A stretch of DNA of 64,000 bases from Agelas oroides (GCA_949130485.1 OX422185.1:16309011-16373010); one strand, 5' to 3'. Counted from the first letter of the stretch, positions 26,088 through 36,939 are shown. Notes: generated by a model not told the origin, from the letters alone. Translations and numbers: made by a program.

Positions 26088-26469
26088 ATGTGTGTATATC
26101 ACCTTCCACTTATGCCTACATATCGCTTGTTAGTAACTTGATACTTGTGAAACCTGTAGCTGTTTGTAAAACATTCAGGCAAACTTTCCTGGCTCAATCA
26201 CCAGTACTGGCCCCCCGCTGGCCAAATATTGTGTGGGCACTTTGCCGTCATTACAAAATCATGCCCACAACCACGTCCACCATTTCTGGTTTGTGATGTA
26301 GGATGGTACCAAGTCTTCTCCAGATTTATCTCCACAACTGCGAGATAAAACCTTGGAATGACCTGGGAACGTAGCTAGCCATGTACAACGAGAACCAATC
26401 AAATGTCAACTGAACTGACCACACATTTTATGATTGGCTAAATAGTTGTTCCTAATTTCATGTTGAGAC

Positions 26470-26822
26470 AACAGCTACAGGTTTCATAAGTATCAAGTCA
26501 CTAAGAAACGATATGTATAGGCATAAGTGGAAGGCGTTATACACATGTGCGTTGACTGAAAGGAATCAGGAAAGCAGCAGCCTGAGGGCAAGTGCATCGC
26601 TAGGTGTCAAAACAAGTGTCTGCACTCAGGCCACAATCATCAAAGACAAAGAGACAAATGGTGATGCTACTTGTACATGTAGGTATGTGCAAACTACAAT
26701 ATGTGGCTCTGAGCCTCTACACATGGATGTTCTAATTAGAGTGCAGCACTTGTTTCGTGGCACACTTGCCCTCAGGCTGCTACTTTTCTGATCCCTTTCA
26801 GTCAGTACAGGTCGCGAATAGA
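26470..26822 (-). repeat. Inverted duplication of 25842-26163 at the end of unit 4
   Basis: Right after TTGAGACA the sequence turns into the complement of unit-internal sequence: ACAGCTACAGGTTTCATAAG is the complement of the stretch around 26145-26163, and it continues back to GTACTGACTGAAAGG near 26800. With the direct copy it forms a large inverted repeat, arms of about 330 bp and a spacer of about 305 bp. It differs by small indels and substitutions, so it is older than the unit 3/4 duplication. Confidence 0.8.
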
Positions 26823-26880
26823 TTTCATTTTTATATTTTGTTGGAACAGTCTCTGACCAGATATTATAATATCTATTTAT

Positions 26881-26984
26881 AGTTATTAACCGCTCACGAG
26901 GGCTTTAGTAGATATATAAGCACACCGCCCGAGGGCGTTGTGCTTATATATCAAGTATAAAGCCCGAGGGTGTGGTTAATAACT
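26881..26984. repeat. 104-bp imperfect palindrome
   Basis: AGTTATTAACC at the left pairs with GGTTAATAACT at the right. The inner AGGGCTTTA, GATATATAAGCACA and CCGCCC pair with TAAAGCCC, TGTGCTTATATATC and GGGCG. Almost no loop, so it could extrude as a cruciform. Confidence 0.85.
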
Positions 26985-26986
26985 GG

Positions 26987-27625
26987 CTTCTAGCCCGTTT
27001 GCGCATGCGCTTCAATGTGTTGCTATGTCAGCGGTATGTTTATTTGTGAAATCAGCTGTTTTTCGAAGGTTGTACTAGTAGTCTAGCTAGCTTACAGATA
27101 CTCAGTTACTTGTAGTAACAACAAACAGTTTTGTCGTAGCTGCAAATATTACGACTTTGAAACCGTTCAACAATGCGATGGGTGACGACAGCCAGTCTGG
27201 AAACGGGCCCGAGTGGCGAAACCTTATGAGAATTGACGGCTATGCCGTGATGCTTTCTGCTGTTTTCCAACCGCGCTGTTGAAAAATTGTGTTTCTCAAG
27301 GCATCGTAAGTCCACGAAACAAGCCTCAAGGCTAGCTTTGTAGCCACCATTAGCACAGAGCGTTACCGGTTTGATTTTCGTCTCTTCGGGCTCATTGGGG
27401 CTTTTTCGCGCTGCTTGTTCTCAGACTGGCTATCGCTGTCGTCGACCCATTCTGTTATCGCAACGCTGAGCGGTTGAGAATGCACATAAAAAAATATATA
27501 TTTCTGCGTAACTCCAGGCAAATAAAGTTACCTGTGCTTGATGCCCACAGGATACAAATTACAAGGCTTTATCTGAAATATAATGCACTCTATTACATAG
27601 CAACCACATAGTAACGGGCTAGAAG
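26987..27625. mobile_element. Long fold-back element (639 bp)
   Basis: Ends CTTCTAGCCCGTT and AACGGGCTAGAAG are perfect complements. Inside, TGTTGCTATGT pairs with ACATAGCAACCA, and CGATGGGTGACGACAGCCAG with the region 27421-27451, in mirror order around about 27306. The whole element is thus a diverged inverted repeat. A 69-codon minus frame (27106-27315) lies inside and is not credited. No convincing target duplication. Confidence 0.75.
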
Positions 27626-28572
27626 TACATTTGACAACCACTTTGGACTATTTTGTATGCATAGTAAACATGACCACACGGAAGATTATGTGACATGTTC
27701 CTAGCCTCCTCTTATTGTGCCCCAACCCACTATAGGCAGCTGCATGCACAGGACAGTAAATTATCATGACATGTACAGCAAGTGAAAACACAACCACAAA
27801 GTGTATACACAAATGTGCTAATTCCTAGGGTATCTCTAATCCCTGAACTGGAATATGGAATGGAACAGGGAATGTACACAATTGCGTGTAACTGGCACTG
27901 CTCAATCTAGATTGAACTACCTAGTGTATCTCTAGGGTTGCAACCTCACCAAAGAGGACATATGAGCAAGTCCGGCATTGCCCACATGCTTCCACAAATG
28001 TACATTTAAGCATGATACTGTAGCTACCTAATTATCAGATCTTAGTTGTGGTAGTCTCCCAAATCCGGACTCTCACATACAAAGTTTGATTCTGTCACGA
28101 GACTATTGTTATGGAATGCTGTTGTGGACAAACATATGATGGCAGAAGTTGATGCCCGGTCTCTTCGCTTTGATCCTCACCTGTGCACTTCCATCCTTGG
28201 TCATTCCTAGCTTTCACAGCCTTAGTACCAGCCTTCCTTGACAGTACTAAGTGTGGCCCCCCATGCATGGTACTGTAGCCAGTCATTAGCTGCTTAGTAG
28301 CAGCAGATGGATCAAGGGGACCCTGGTTTAGGGAAGCGTCATTTTCTGACCGTGACAAGTAATACCAGACAAGCAAGTATGCCGGGAACACTTGACTTGT
28401 TCATACAGCCTCTATGTCAGTACATATACAAAGATACTACGGTTAACTGAGGGAACAGGGGGCAATGTTGGTAGCTGGTGGGTGAATTGAACGTGAATAC
28501 CTATTAGCACGCATGGACAGCAGAGTTAATATATATAGGTCTCTTTCTGAGCATCCACTTTCCATTCGTATT
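27626..28572. other. No gene seen
   Basis: Mixed-composition sequence without recognised exons, TIRs or tandem repeats. A 98-codon minus frame at 28095-28391 shows no domain. Confidence 0.35.
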
Positions 28573-29075
28573 CAATATCAAGTGCAATGTGCGTAGAGGT
28601 TGGTACTAGTTTGTTAGTGTAGTGACATGAATGTAATGTACAGCGACTCTCTGGAAGGGCCAGACAGGAAGCAGTCAGTCAGGGGCTGAACCCCTCACCA
28701 GTTTTCACATGGTCGTGTGACCTTCCTTGACTTTCATTGGAGATCAAGGAATGTCATGCAATCAGAGTGATCCTGTGGAAATTAGTGAGAAGTTGAGTAA
28801 GACATACTTGTGACATATTGTTTTCTGTCTGCCCTTCCAAAGAACCGCTGTACAATGCATTCATGTCACTATGCTAACCAACTAGCAGCAACTTCCACAC
28901 TCAGTGCACTTGAGCTCCATTGTGGCACAACACCAGGGAAACTGGATGCTTTAGAAGGGGTCTACAAACCAAATACATGTGTAAGCTTGTGATGATAACT
29001 GACCTTAGTCTTGTGCTAACTGGTGGCACTCGTTCAATCAGTAGTTGCAGCATTTGCCTTCATGAGTTATCTACA
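28573..29075. repeat. Dispersed fold-back repeat cluster
   Basis: 28573-28675 and 28822-28912 are inverted copies of each other (sharing TTCATGTCACTA and its complement), and both match 8575-8690. 28955-29075 is the complement of 7480-7575. The order matches a reverse-complement copy of 7.48-8.70 kb without the MITE at 7900, so that MITE probably inserted after the family was copied. Confidence 0.65.
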
Positions 29076-31133
29076 TAATAAAGTGCAGAACAATCACAAA
29101 AGCTCAATCTCCTCTTCAATCACTATAGCTGATCTACATGTAGCTCCTACAATTTTCATTTTGCGAGGAAGTATGGGAGGAGTTTTCAATAATTATTTAT
29201 AAACCCCTCAGTTAGCTGTACGAAATTAGAAACATGAGAAAATCCTTTTAATTTTAAAAGACACCAGTTTAGCTACACTGTAAGGTTTGCTACTAATAAA
29301 CTTTGACCTGTATATGGACTCAACCATAACATCTGGGTCTGGTGTACAAGTACCTTATTTTCTAGGTACCCTGCATTACACTTTATATCACATGTTTTCA
29401 TTGCAGCACACAAGCATATTAGTAGGCCAACTAATCAACCATTCTCCCTGAATAAGAAAGGCAGGTGCACTGATGCTATACCAAGTCAGCCACTGTGCAA
29501 GACACGTTTCAGCCAATACCAGGCATATGCACAGGGGAGTACGGGATTGTATACACACAATATGTGAATGTATATACGTACATGCGCATATGGAAGAACT
29601 TCCCCAAGATTAAGGATGGAACTTTTTAACAAGATGTGTTCAGCTGTTAGTGTTAGTGAGAAAGATGTTTTATACATGCTCGCTATTGCTTGAATGGCTG
29701 CTGGTGGAGAGAGATGTAAGATAGTGAAATCCCTAAGTATCCCATTTTTCAAGCAATCCCAAAGTGTTCAGTTGTGCTTTTTGTTTGTATATATGGTTCA
29801 AGAAGCCACCAGAACCAGTCTTAGAAAGGGTCAGTTGCATAGTGCTCCCAAATACACATTGGATAATACAGTAACTTAATGACAAGAACAGAAGAAATAT
29901 AACACACATACACAGACTAACACATGGAATGTCTGCAACTATGGAAACACTGGTCTTGATATAACTAACCACAAGCCCACAAGCACACTTCACTATATAC
30001 ACAGTTTACGCAGTGCAGTCGTCACAAACACAGGGACAGGAAATGACACAGTTGTTGCCCCAAAACATTTGGTGACAATATACTGTACTCACACCTTGTA
30101 AAGTGAATATGCTATTATCTCTATAGGAAGGAAATGAGTGCCCAACAGCGAGATGCATTGTGTGCTTTATTTAGAGCAATGCATGCAAACCAACACTTAA
30201 CAGCGAACATGCACTTAAGAATGTGTGCGTACAGTATGCACACAGTATGCACACACACATACACATACACACACACACACCCTGCACATACACACAATCA
30301 CAGACACCAATACTGAATGGAGAAAAATTTATCTGGGGTTAAATTTTCTATTTTGCCATCATTTTAGTGTATACTCTATCCTGTGAAATTATGTTGATTT
30401 GTGTTTGTTGCCTTCTGAATGTGATGGTTACACTTCACCAGTATATTTATAGTAGAATCCAACTAATAAGCATTAGTGAGGTGTCCTTCATTCAGGTGGT
30501 GGATAATACGCATATGATGTTGGAAAGTGTTGTGATTTTCAGGGGTGACCTTTAGGAGGAAATCCAGTGTATCTCAAGTTGCGATACACGTCCTTAAAAG
30601 TGACTTCATTATTTAGAACGTTTCTGTGTATGTGTGTTTGCACCGCAGCATCACCACAAATTGGAAAGCTTCTCTAGAGAATTGGAAGGCTTGTTTGTGA
30701 AGCAGATGGTTTTCATAAAGTAGCAGAAGGCTTCTTTTGAAGACGCAAAAGGCCTCGTGTACTTTCCCAAAAATAAAGGCTTTGCAGCAGTTTCCAGAGC
30801 TTTGTTGAAGCCTTTTGGAGCTGCAATTGTGGTGCAGTAGTGAAAAACGTTTCTGAAACACATCATTTGTAAAGACATGTACCATACAACCTGATAAGAT
30901 AAAGACCAGCATGCAGCTCAGGCGTCTGAGTTAAACAAACCCAAGGGTCAGTGAAATACTTTCATAAGAAAGAGTGTATTCTGCACTTACTAAAGGTTGT
31001 TATAAATGTTTATTTACATTCCTAGCCTCTGTAGTAACACTACTGCTCTTGCCTAGTTTCATGGTAACGCTGACTGTAGTGATCATACTTGCCATACAAT
31101 AACACATGTATGTACTTCTATTTACCTTCACAG
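29076..31133. other. No complete gene; coding-like remnant and a CA microsatellite
   Basis: 29610-29690 on the minus strand encodes LTAEHILLKSS, related to LTVEHILLKNS at 36945-37000 and to LTVEHILLKM in units 1 and 4 in another frame. A short CA-rich microsatellite is at about 30238-30292. 30655-30840 is rich in AAGGCTT-like words. The sequence just before 31134 is a pyrimidine-rich 3' intron end. Confidence 0.45.
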
Positions 31134-31217
31134 TCTCAGGAATAATCAGATAGGTGATGTTGGAGCAAGGTGTCTTTCAGCAGCAATTGAGAACATGGTC
31201 AACCTTCAAGTGTTAGA
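31134..31217 (+). CDS. Leucine-rich repeat exon (84 bp, one 28-residue LRR)
   Basis: An internal exon of exactly 84 bp between TTTACCTTCACAG (acceptor) and GTAAGT (donor). Reading from its second base it encodes LRNNQIGDVGARCLSAAIEN followed by MVNLQVLE. This fits the 28-residue ribonuclease-inhibitor-type LRR pattern (LxxNxIGDxGAxxLxxAL...NLxxLx) common in NLR proteins and related LRR proteins. The exon starts and ends in the same codon phase, so it can be repeated or skipped without a frameshift. The exon at 60938-61021 has identical length and phase. LRRs of this type form the curved ligand-binding or autoinhibitory part of NLRs. No NACHT domain is visible here. I cannot link the flanking exons; the next possible block (31284-31316) does not look like an LRR. 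It may be a live exon or a stranded exon of a pseudogene. Confidence 0.72.
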
Positions 31218-31499
31218 GTAAGTTGACATAGCTACACTGAAGTGCATCCTGACCTACACATTTTAACTACATATTTTCCAGCAAAGTAACCGCACCCCAA
31301 GATGCTTATAAGAGGTAATGTTTGCTGGTAGGCCTTAGCTACAAGACCTGAAGTAGGTTTTAGAGATCAGGATTTTGTGCTGCAAATTTACCTGAAGTAG
31401 AAAGCCTTAGAGTTCAGAGTTTTGTGGTTTCTTAAAAAAGCTTTACCCTCGAGGAGCCAGACATCAGTTATCAATTGTGAATAGCAAGGCATGCCTTCA

Positions 31500-31700
31500 C
31501 CTCCTTTATACTCGCGCATTACGCGCGTAATATCAGCCCGAAGCGCGGTAGTGCGCTCAATACACGCAATGATTTTATACGTAGTATATTGAACGTGTGA
31601 CGTCACGTAAGCGGAAAAATCGCTTCGGGAGTCACTGTGAGGGGTGACAGTGGTGTAGCTGGTGAAAGGAGAGTTGTTGGTGTACCAAAGTTTCATTCAT
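31500..31700. other. CpG-rich block with inverted repeat
   Basis: CCCGAAGCG (31537-31545) pairs with CGCTTCGGG (31621-31629). Also seen are ATTACGCGCGTAAT, a perfect palindrome at about 31519, and TGACGTCA near 31599, a CRE-like octamer. CpG density is much higher than in the neighbours. Either a small mobile element or a promoter-like patch; no gene start follows. Confidence 0.4.
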
Positions 31701-31772
31701 GGGGTAAGTGCACCATGCCATTAACGAATATCAACTCAGATTGGATGTTCAACGCTTCCTCCGGCCTGTGTA

Positions 31773-31835
31773 TTATATTAGTTATATTAGTTATATTAGT
31801 TATATTAGTTATATTAGTTATATTAGTTATATTAT
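31773..31835. repeat. 9-bp microsatellite (TTATATTAG)n
   Basis: About seven copies of TTATATTAG. Because 9 is a multiple of 3, all frames stay open on the plus strand and give artificial VIL or SYI repeat peptides. Confidence 0.95.
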
Positions 31836-31880
31836 TTACGCGGGTTCTTTAAGTTGCATCTTGGGGTGTAATAAGGTTTT

Positions 31881-32650
31881 GTTAATAACCATATATGGAC
31901 GTCCATGTTTGTAAGTTAACAACCTGCTACAAGGGAATGCATCCTGACCTTCATAGTCATATTGTAACTACATATGGATGTCCATCTTTGTAAGTTAACA
32001 ACCTGCTACAAGGGAATGCATCCTGACCTACATAGTCATATTGTAACTACATATGGACGTCCATGTTTGCAACCTGCTACAAGGGAGTGCATCCTGACCT
32101 ACATAGTCATATTGTAACTACATATGGACGTCCATGTTTGTAAGTTAACAATTAACCTGCTACAAGGGAATGCATCCTGACCTACATAGTCATATTGTAA
32201 CTACATATGGACGTCCATGTTTGTAGGTTAACAACCTGCTACAAGGGAATGCATCCTGACCTACATAGTCATATTGTAACTACATATGGACGTCCATGTT
32301 TGTAAGTTAACAACCTGCTACAAGGGAGTGCATCCTGACCTACATAGTCATATTGTAACTACATATGGACGTCCATGTTTGTAAGTTAACAACCTGCTAC
32401 AAGGGAATGCATCCTGACCTACATAGGGACGTCCATGTTTGTAGGTTAACAACCTGCTATATACAAGGGAGCACATCCTGACCTACATATATATTGTAAC
32501 TACATATATTTAAGGTTTTGTTAATAAGCATATATGGACGTCTATGTTTGTAAGTTAGCAACCTGCTACAAGGGAATGCATCCTGACCTACATAGTCATA
32601 TTGTAACTACATATATTCAAGGATTTTTATGGCCATATATGTCCATCAAC
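31881..32650. repeat. 79-bp minisatellite, about 9-10 copies
   Basis: The unit includes ACATATGGACGTCCATGTTT and GGGAATGCATCCTGACCTAC; starts at 31970, 32049, 32120, 32203, 32282 and 32361 give 79 bp with small indels. The outer copies are more diverged. Part of the unit (GTGCATCCTGACCTACA...TAACTACATAT) also occurs once at 31237-31275, in the putative intron just after the LRR exon, which may be the seed. Confidence 0.93.
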
Positions 32651-32715
32651 GTAACCTAGCTACAACAATGGAGTGAGTGCTTAACTTTTCATCAAGCATG
32701 AGGCCTACTGTAAAG

Positions 32716-32776
32716 TGTGAAATGGACTGTGAAATGGACTGTGAAATGGACTGTGAAATGGACTGTGGAATGGACT
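32716..32776. repeat. 12-bp tandem repeat, 5 copies
   Basis: TGAAATGGACTG repeated about five times, the last with a substitution. On the minus strand it reads as a SISQ peptide repeat, not credited as a gene. Confidence 0.9.
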
Positions 32777-33469
32777 GCAGAATGAACTCATTCTGCAGAC
32801 TCACCAAAAGTGAAACTATGCTTTGATCTGATGCCGAAATGACCACTTTGCATTCTCTCCGAGTTCAGGAACACTAGTGGCCACTACAATGCACTCACAG
32901 GTATCTATGCTAGCTGCTACATTAAAACAACCATTGTTCTCTTTCTGAGGTCTCACCATCCGAGTCAGCTGTCACTGCAGTGCAGTTATTGCTTTCTGAA
33001 TGCATGGACCATGCTTTGGGCTACTCGGACTCTGAACCAAAACATACAAGATTAGTCGTCCTTGGATAAAATGTCAGGTCAATACATGCCATAACTTGTT
33101 GGATGACAACAACTAAATCTTGCGAGCCAACCGTATAGGAAAAGCATGAGATAACACGAGACTAGATGAAGACATATTGTCTAGCAAATGGAGACATTAA
33201 CTCCCGAGATTAGTTGTTACTGTCAATATGTAGCCAGTGTATAACCTAGCCCCCAGGCCTTCCAGCCTGCAAAGATGGTGAACATCGTGTGTGTACAAAA
33301 ACTTGTACAATCGGGAAACTAATGATGTTTGCACCGGAGAGCCAAGGGGCAAGGCTAGCTAGTGTTAATACACTCATGTTGGCACATATAGTTTGGTTCC
33401 CATACCTACTATAAGTGTTTTTATTATCCAGTTCATATTTCTACAACAGTATTTTCCTATTCCCGTGCC

Positions 33470-33796
33470 GTGCAATATCACACGATATTGCACGGGTAGT
33501 TATTGCACGGGTAGTTATTGCACGGGCCCTGAGGCTATATACGCGTGATATCCTAGCAACCAGCGTGCGCTTTAATTAGAACCAGTGCGTTCGAACGGCG
33601 AGCTACTCGGGACTTTGTGTGAGAAGAGACACGACGCTGTTGTGGTAATGGATAATAAATACTTTATTACACTCGTTAGCGTGCATATCGCGGTTATTGC
33701 ACTCGTGGGCTGCATTTTCACTCGCCTTCGGCTCGTGAAAATACCACGCCCACTCGTGCAATAACTCGCGATATTGCACGCTAACTCGTGTAATAA
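33470..33796. mobile_element. TTATTGCAC fold-back element
   Basis: 33664-33796 is a 133-bp palindrome: TTATTACACTCGTTAGCGTG pairs with CACGCTAACTCGTGTAATAA, and TTATTGCACTCGTGGGC and ATTTTCAC pair with their complements around the loop GCCTTCGGC. Upstream, CCGTGCAATATC-ACAC-GATATTGCACGG is another hairpin, followed by two GGGTAGTTATTGCAC repeats. 34830-34902 (CACTCGTGCAATATC) is a decayed relative. Confidence 0.8.
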
Positions 33797-33945
33797 GGTA
33801 TATGTACTGGCACTGTACTAGCTAGTACAGTAATGTTCATGTATGCAGAGAGGCTGTCATTTCAGCATCAGATCAAAGCATACTTTTACTTCTGGTGAGT
33901 TTGTGGAATGAGTCCATTCACAAGAAAAACAGTATTTTGAACATG

Positions 33946-34213
33946 TACCGTAGTGTCCCGCAAATACGCCCCCCCTCACAATTAAGCCTCCCCTACATTT
34001 TTAGCGCAAAGTCTTGCAGAGGTATTTTTAGCCCGTGCATAAACCCCCCCCCACCAGCGAATGGCAGCGCAAGAATGGCGGCACACCAGAAGGGAGGGCG
34101 TAATCGCAAGAGAAAATGTCACATCCCACATATAAGCTCCCCCCCCCCCCCTGCGCTTTGCACTAAGGCTAAGGTTGCAAAAGGGGGGGGCGTATTTGCG
34201 GGACACTACAGTA
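33946..34213. mobile_element. TACCGTA-end MITE (268 bp)
   Basis: The left TACCGTAGTGTCCCGCAAAT and the following ACGCCCCCC are mirrored at the right end (GGGGGGCGTATTTGCGGGACACTACAGTA), about 29 bp with one mismatch. The ends begin and finish in TA. The interior is GC-rich with long C and G runs, so both frames through it (124 and 80 codons) are spurious. Confidence 0.9.
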
Positions 34214-34902
34214 TATATATTCAACTCTCATTCATGAAAAGGGTGTCACTGGATGTGACCTTGCATTGAATGTGTCAAAATTTTAGTGGCATTGATGGAT
34301 CAAATGCAGAACATCGAAAAACGTTTTAGTTAATTTCAACAAGGGATGCTCAGACCTCCCTCCAAACCACCCACTTAATTCTGATGAGGGTGGGCTAAGG
34401 CTAGGACTACATTCCAATCGTAGTACCATTAAGACTGATTAAGTGTCATATCTATATGCTCTAGCTATCCTAGTACTTAGGAAGTGCACATTATGCTTGC
34501 ATAATTTTTGAGCACAATCGGCAGCTGTGTAAAAAAGGAGCACAGAGTGTCCTCCTATCAGGGTTTCATCTACAGGTACCTATACACAGAATTTCATGGA
34601 AATGGTCAACGACTAGCCATGTGTACTGATAAAGATCTTTAAAATGAAACATTTGCAATTACCTACTGTACATTTGCCATGGCCAATAGCTCACAGAATT
34701 ACTGCACATCTGATTGTGACGTAACAGTTAACCAGTTCAGTGACCTTTGTACTGCACATGCACAGTAACCGTCAGTCTTCTAGGTGCTACTAAAATCAGG
34801 AATACACTGTTATTTAATGGATGAGACGGCAATATGGCTGGATATTACACTCCTGTGAAAATACAGCCATGCACTCGTGCAATATCTAGCCACATTGCAC
34901 TC

Positions 34903-35147
34903 CCACACACAAATAATATTCATCATACGTCAACCTCACACAAATGTATGGGAGTCAATGGAGAAGCCTTGCAGCTGCATGCAGTCTATAAAAAGCTGTT
35001 TTTTTGTACTACAAGTCACATGAGAATCCGTATCAGGTACTGTAAGTCACGTGCACTACGTCTGAACATGCAATGAAATCGAAGATCACATGAGAAAATC
35101 ATTATCACCATAGCGCCAAGCTATATCAGAAACCATATCAGTTGTTG
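34903..35147 (+). repeat. Dispersed repeat, copy 1 (inverted partner at 44702-44945)
   Basis: Blocks such as ACAAATGTATGGGAGTCAAT, GGAGAAGCCTTG and GAACATGCAATGAAATC reappear as complements in the same order in 44702-44945. The right end, TATCACCATAG, is close to the repeating motif of the adjacent 49-bp array. Confidence 0.75.
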
Positions 35148-35151
35148 TTGG

Positions 35152-36151
35152 CATTGTGTTGTACTATGGTGATACTAACATAGTATACACACGATATGGG
35201 GATTGTGTTGTACTATGGTGATACTCACATAGTATATACACGATATGGGCATTGTGTTGTACTACGGTGATACTCACATAGTATACACACGATATGGGGA
35301 TTGTGTTGTACTATGGTGATACTAACATAGTATATACACGATATGGGGATTGTGTTGTACTATGGTGATACTTACATAGTATATACACGATATGGGCATT
35401 GTGTTGTACTATGGTGATACTAACATAGTATATACACGATATGGGGATTGTGTTGTACTATGGTGATACTAACATAGTATATATACACGATATGGGGATT
35501 GTGTTGTACTATGGTGATACTTACATAGTATATATACACGATATGGGGATTGTGTTGTACTATGGCGATACTAACATAGTATATACACGATATGGGGATT
35601 GTGTTGTACTATGGTGATACTTGCATAGTATATACACGATATGGGCATTGTGTTGTACTATGGTGATACTTACATAGTATATACACGATATGGGGATTGT
35701 GTTGTACTATGGTGATGCTTACATAGTATATACACGATATGGGCATTGTGTTGTACTATGGTGATACTAACATAGTATATACACGATATGGGGATTGTGT
35801 TGTACTATGATGATACTTACATAGTATATACACGATATGGGCATTGTGTTGTACTATGGTGATACATAGTATATACACGATATGGGCATTGTGTTGTACT
35901 ATGGTGATACTAACATAGTATATACACGATATGGGGATTGTGTTGTACTATGGTGATACTAACATAGTATATACACGATATGGGCATTGTGTTGTACTAT
36001 GGTGATACTTACATAGTATACGCACGATATGGGCATTGTGTTGTACTATGGTGATACTCACATAGTATACACACGATATGGGGATTGTGTTGTACTATGG
36101 TGATACTTACATAGTATATACACGATATGGGCATTGTGTTGTACTATGGTG
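35152..36151. repeat. 49-bp minisatellite, about 20 copies
   Basis: The unit starts ATTGTGTTGTACTATGGTGA and ends CACGATATGGGG; starts at 35153 and 35202 give 49 bp, with some 51-bp variants. Each unit holds the small hairpin ACTATG-GTGATACTAA-CATAGT. The last unit is split at 36151 by an hAT-like element and resumes at 36906. Confidence 0.95.
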
Positions 36152-36905
36152 TAGTGCTGAAACAATATATCGATATATAGCGATAATGCAATATTTAGTT
36201 CTGCAATACACAGCAATACACTTGGTTCTGAGTATTGATATATTGCGTGTCAATTATTTATCAAACTATTGTGCTATTAGCTATACATGCGTAAGTTCTG
36301 GAGATGGGTTGCACATATGTAATTAATTGATTGACCGCAAGTCCTCGTGTGTTCAGGCTAAAGTCATGGAAGGTTGTATCGTCCTGAATGCTACAGCTAA
36401 GAACCCAATTTGGGCTCATTTTGGGTTTCAAGGGAATACAGATGGAACTGTCTGACAAAGAAGCATGTAATTTGTCATATCTGCAGCCAAGAAATGCTGT
36501 ATAAGAACAACACTTCGAATTTGTTTTCTTTCTCACTTGGAACGCCATCACCAAGATGAGTACGTAAAGCTCCGTAAGACAGAACCCAGTCAATCTACCT
36601 CAAAAGAGGCACGGCATCCTTCAATTTTCGCGAGTCTTGCTAATGCGGTACCTCCTAGGGGCAAGTTCAACTCGACACAAGCAGCTAGATGATGCTGTTG
36701 GAACGTTTGTAATCCAGGACTTAAGAGATCCTGTCTTTTTCCAGAAACTGTTGATCATCTTTTTTCGTATGAAAACATGAGGCATTGAGTTTTCCCTTCC
36801 TAATATTGTATTGTTCATTACTTGTCAAAAATGTGGGGGTCAGAGTTCACATCATATTGCAATACTTAAAGTACAATATGCAATATTAGTATTGTTTCAG
36901 CACTA
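36152..36905. mobile_element. hAT-like MITE (754 bp) inside the 49-bp array
   Basis: Ends TAGTGCTGAAACAATA and TATTGTTTCAGCACTA are inverted repeats, with a further subterminal match (TGCAATATT). Left flank CTATGGTG (36144-36151), right flank CTAGGTG (36906 on): an 8-bp duplication with one base lost, and both flanks fit the tandem unit CTATGGTGATAC. The terminal motif and 8-bp duplication fit hAT. The internal minus frames of 110 and 65 codons are not recognisable as hAT transposase. Confidence 0.85.
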
Positions 36906-36939
36906 CTAGGTGATACATAGTGATATGGGAATAACTCAT

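Larger units (their letters stand above)
20106..26469 (+). repeat. Segmental duplication unit 4 (about 6.4 kb)
   Basis: Follows unit 3 head-to-tail. The left 2.3 kb is nearly identical to unit 1 (including the MITE) and the right 4 kb nearly identical to unit 3. Its normal last 35-40 bp is replaced at 26470 by an inverted copy of internal sequence. No supported gene was found in 6.4 kb; the unit looks like non-coding or intronic DNA containing several old elements. Confidence 0.92.

Noticed and set aside
31773-31852. Repeated VIL/SYI peptide as a membrane protein
   Set aside because: Pure product of a 9-bp microsatellite.
33895-34269. 124-codon Pro-rich frame
   Set aside because: Created by C-runs of the TACCGTA MITE; absent of any domain and crosses both MITE ends.
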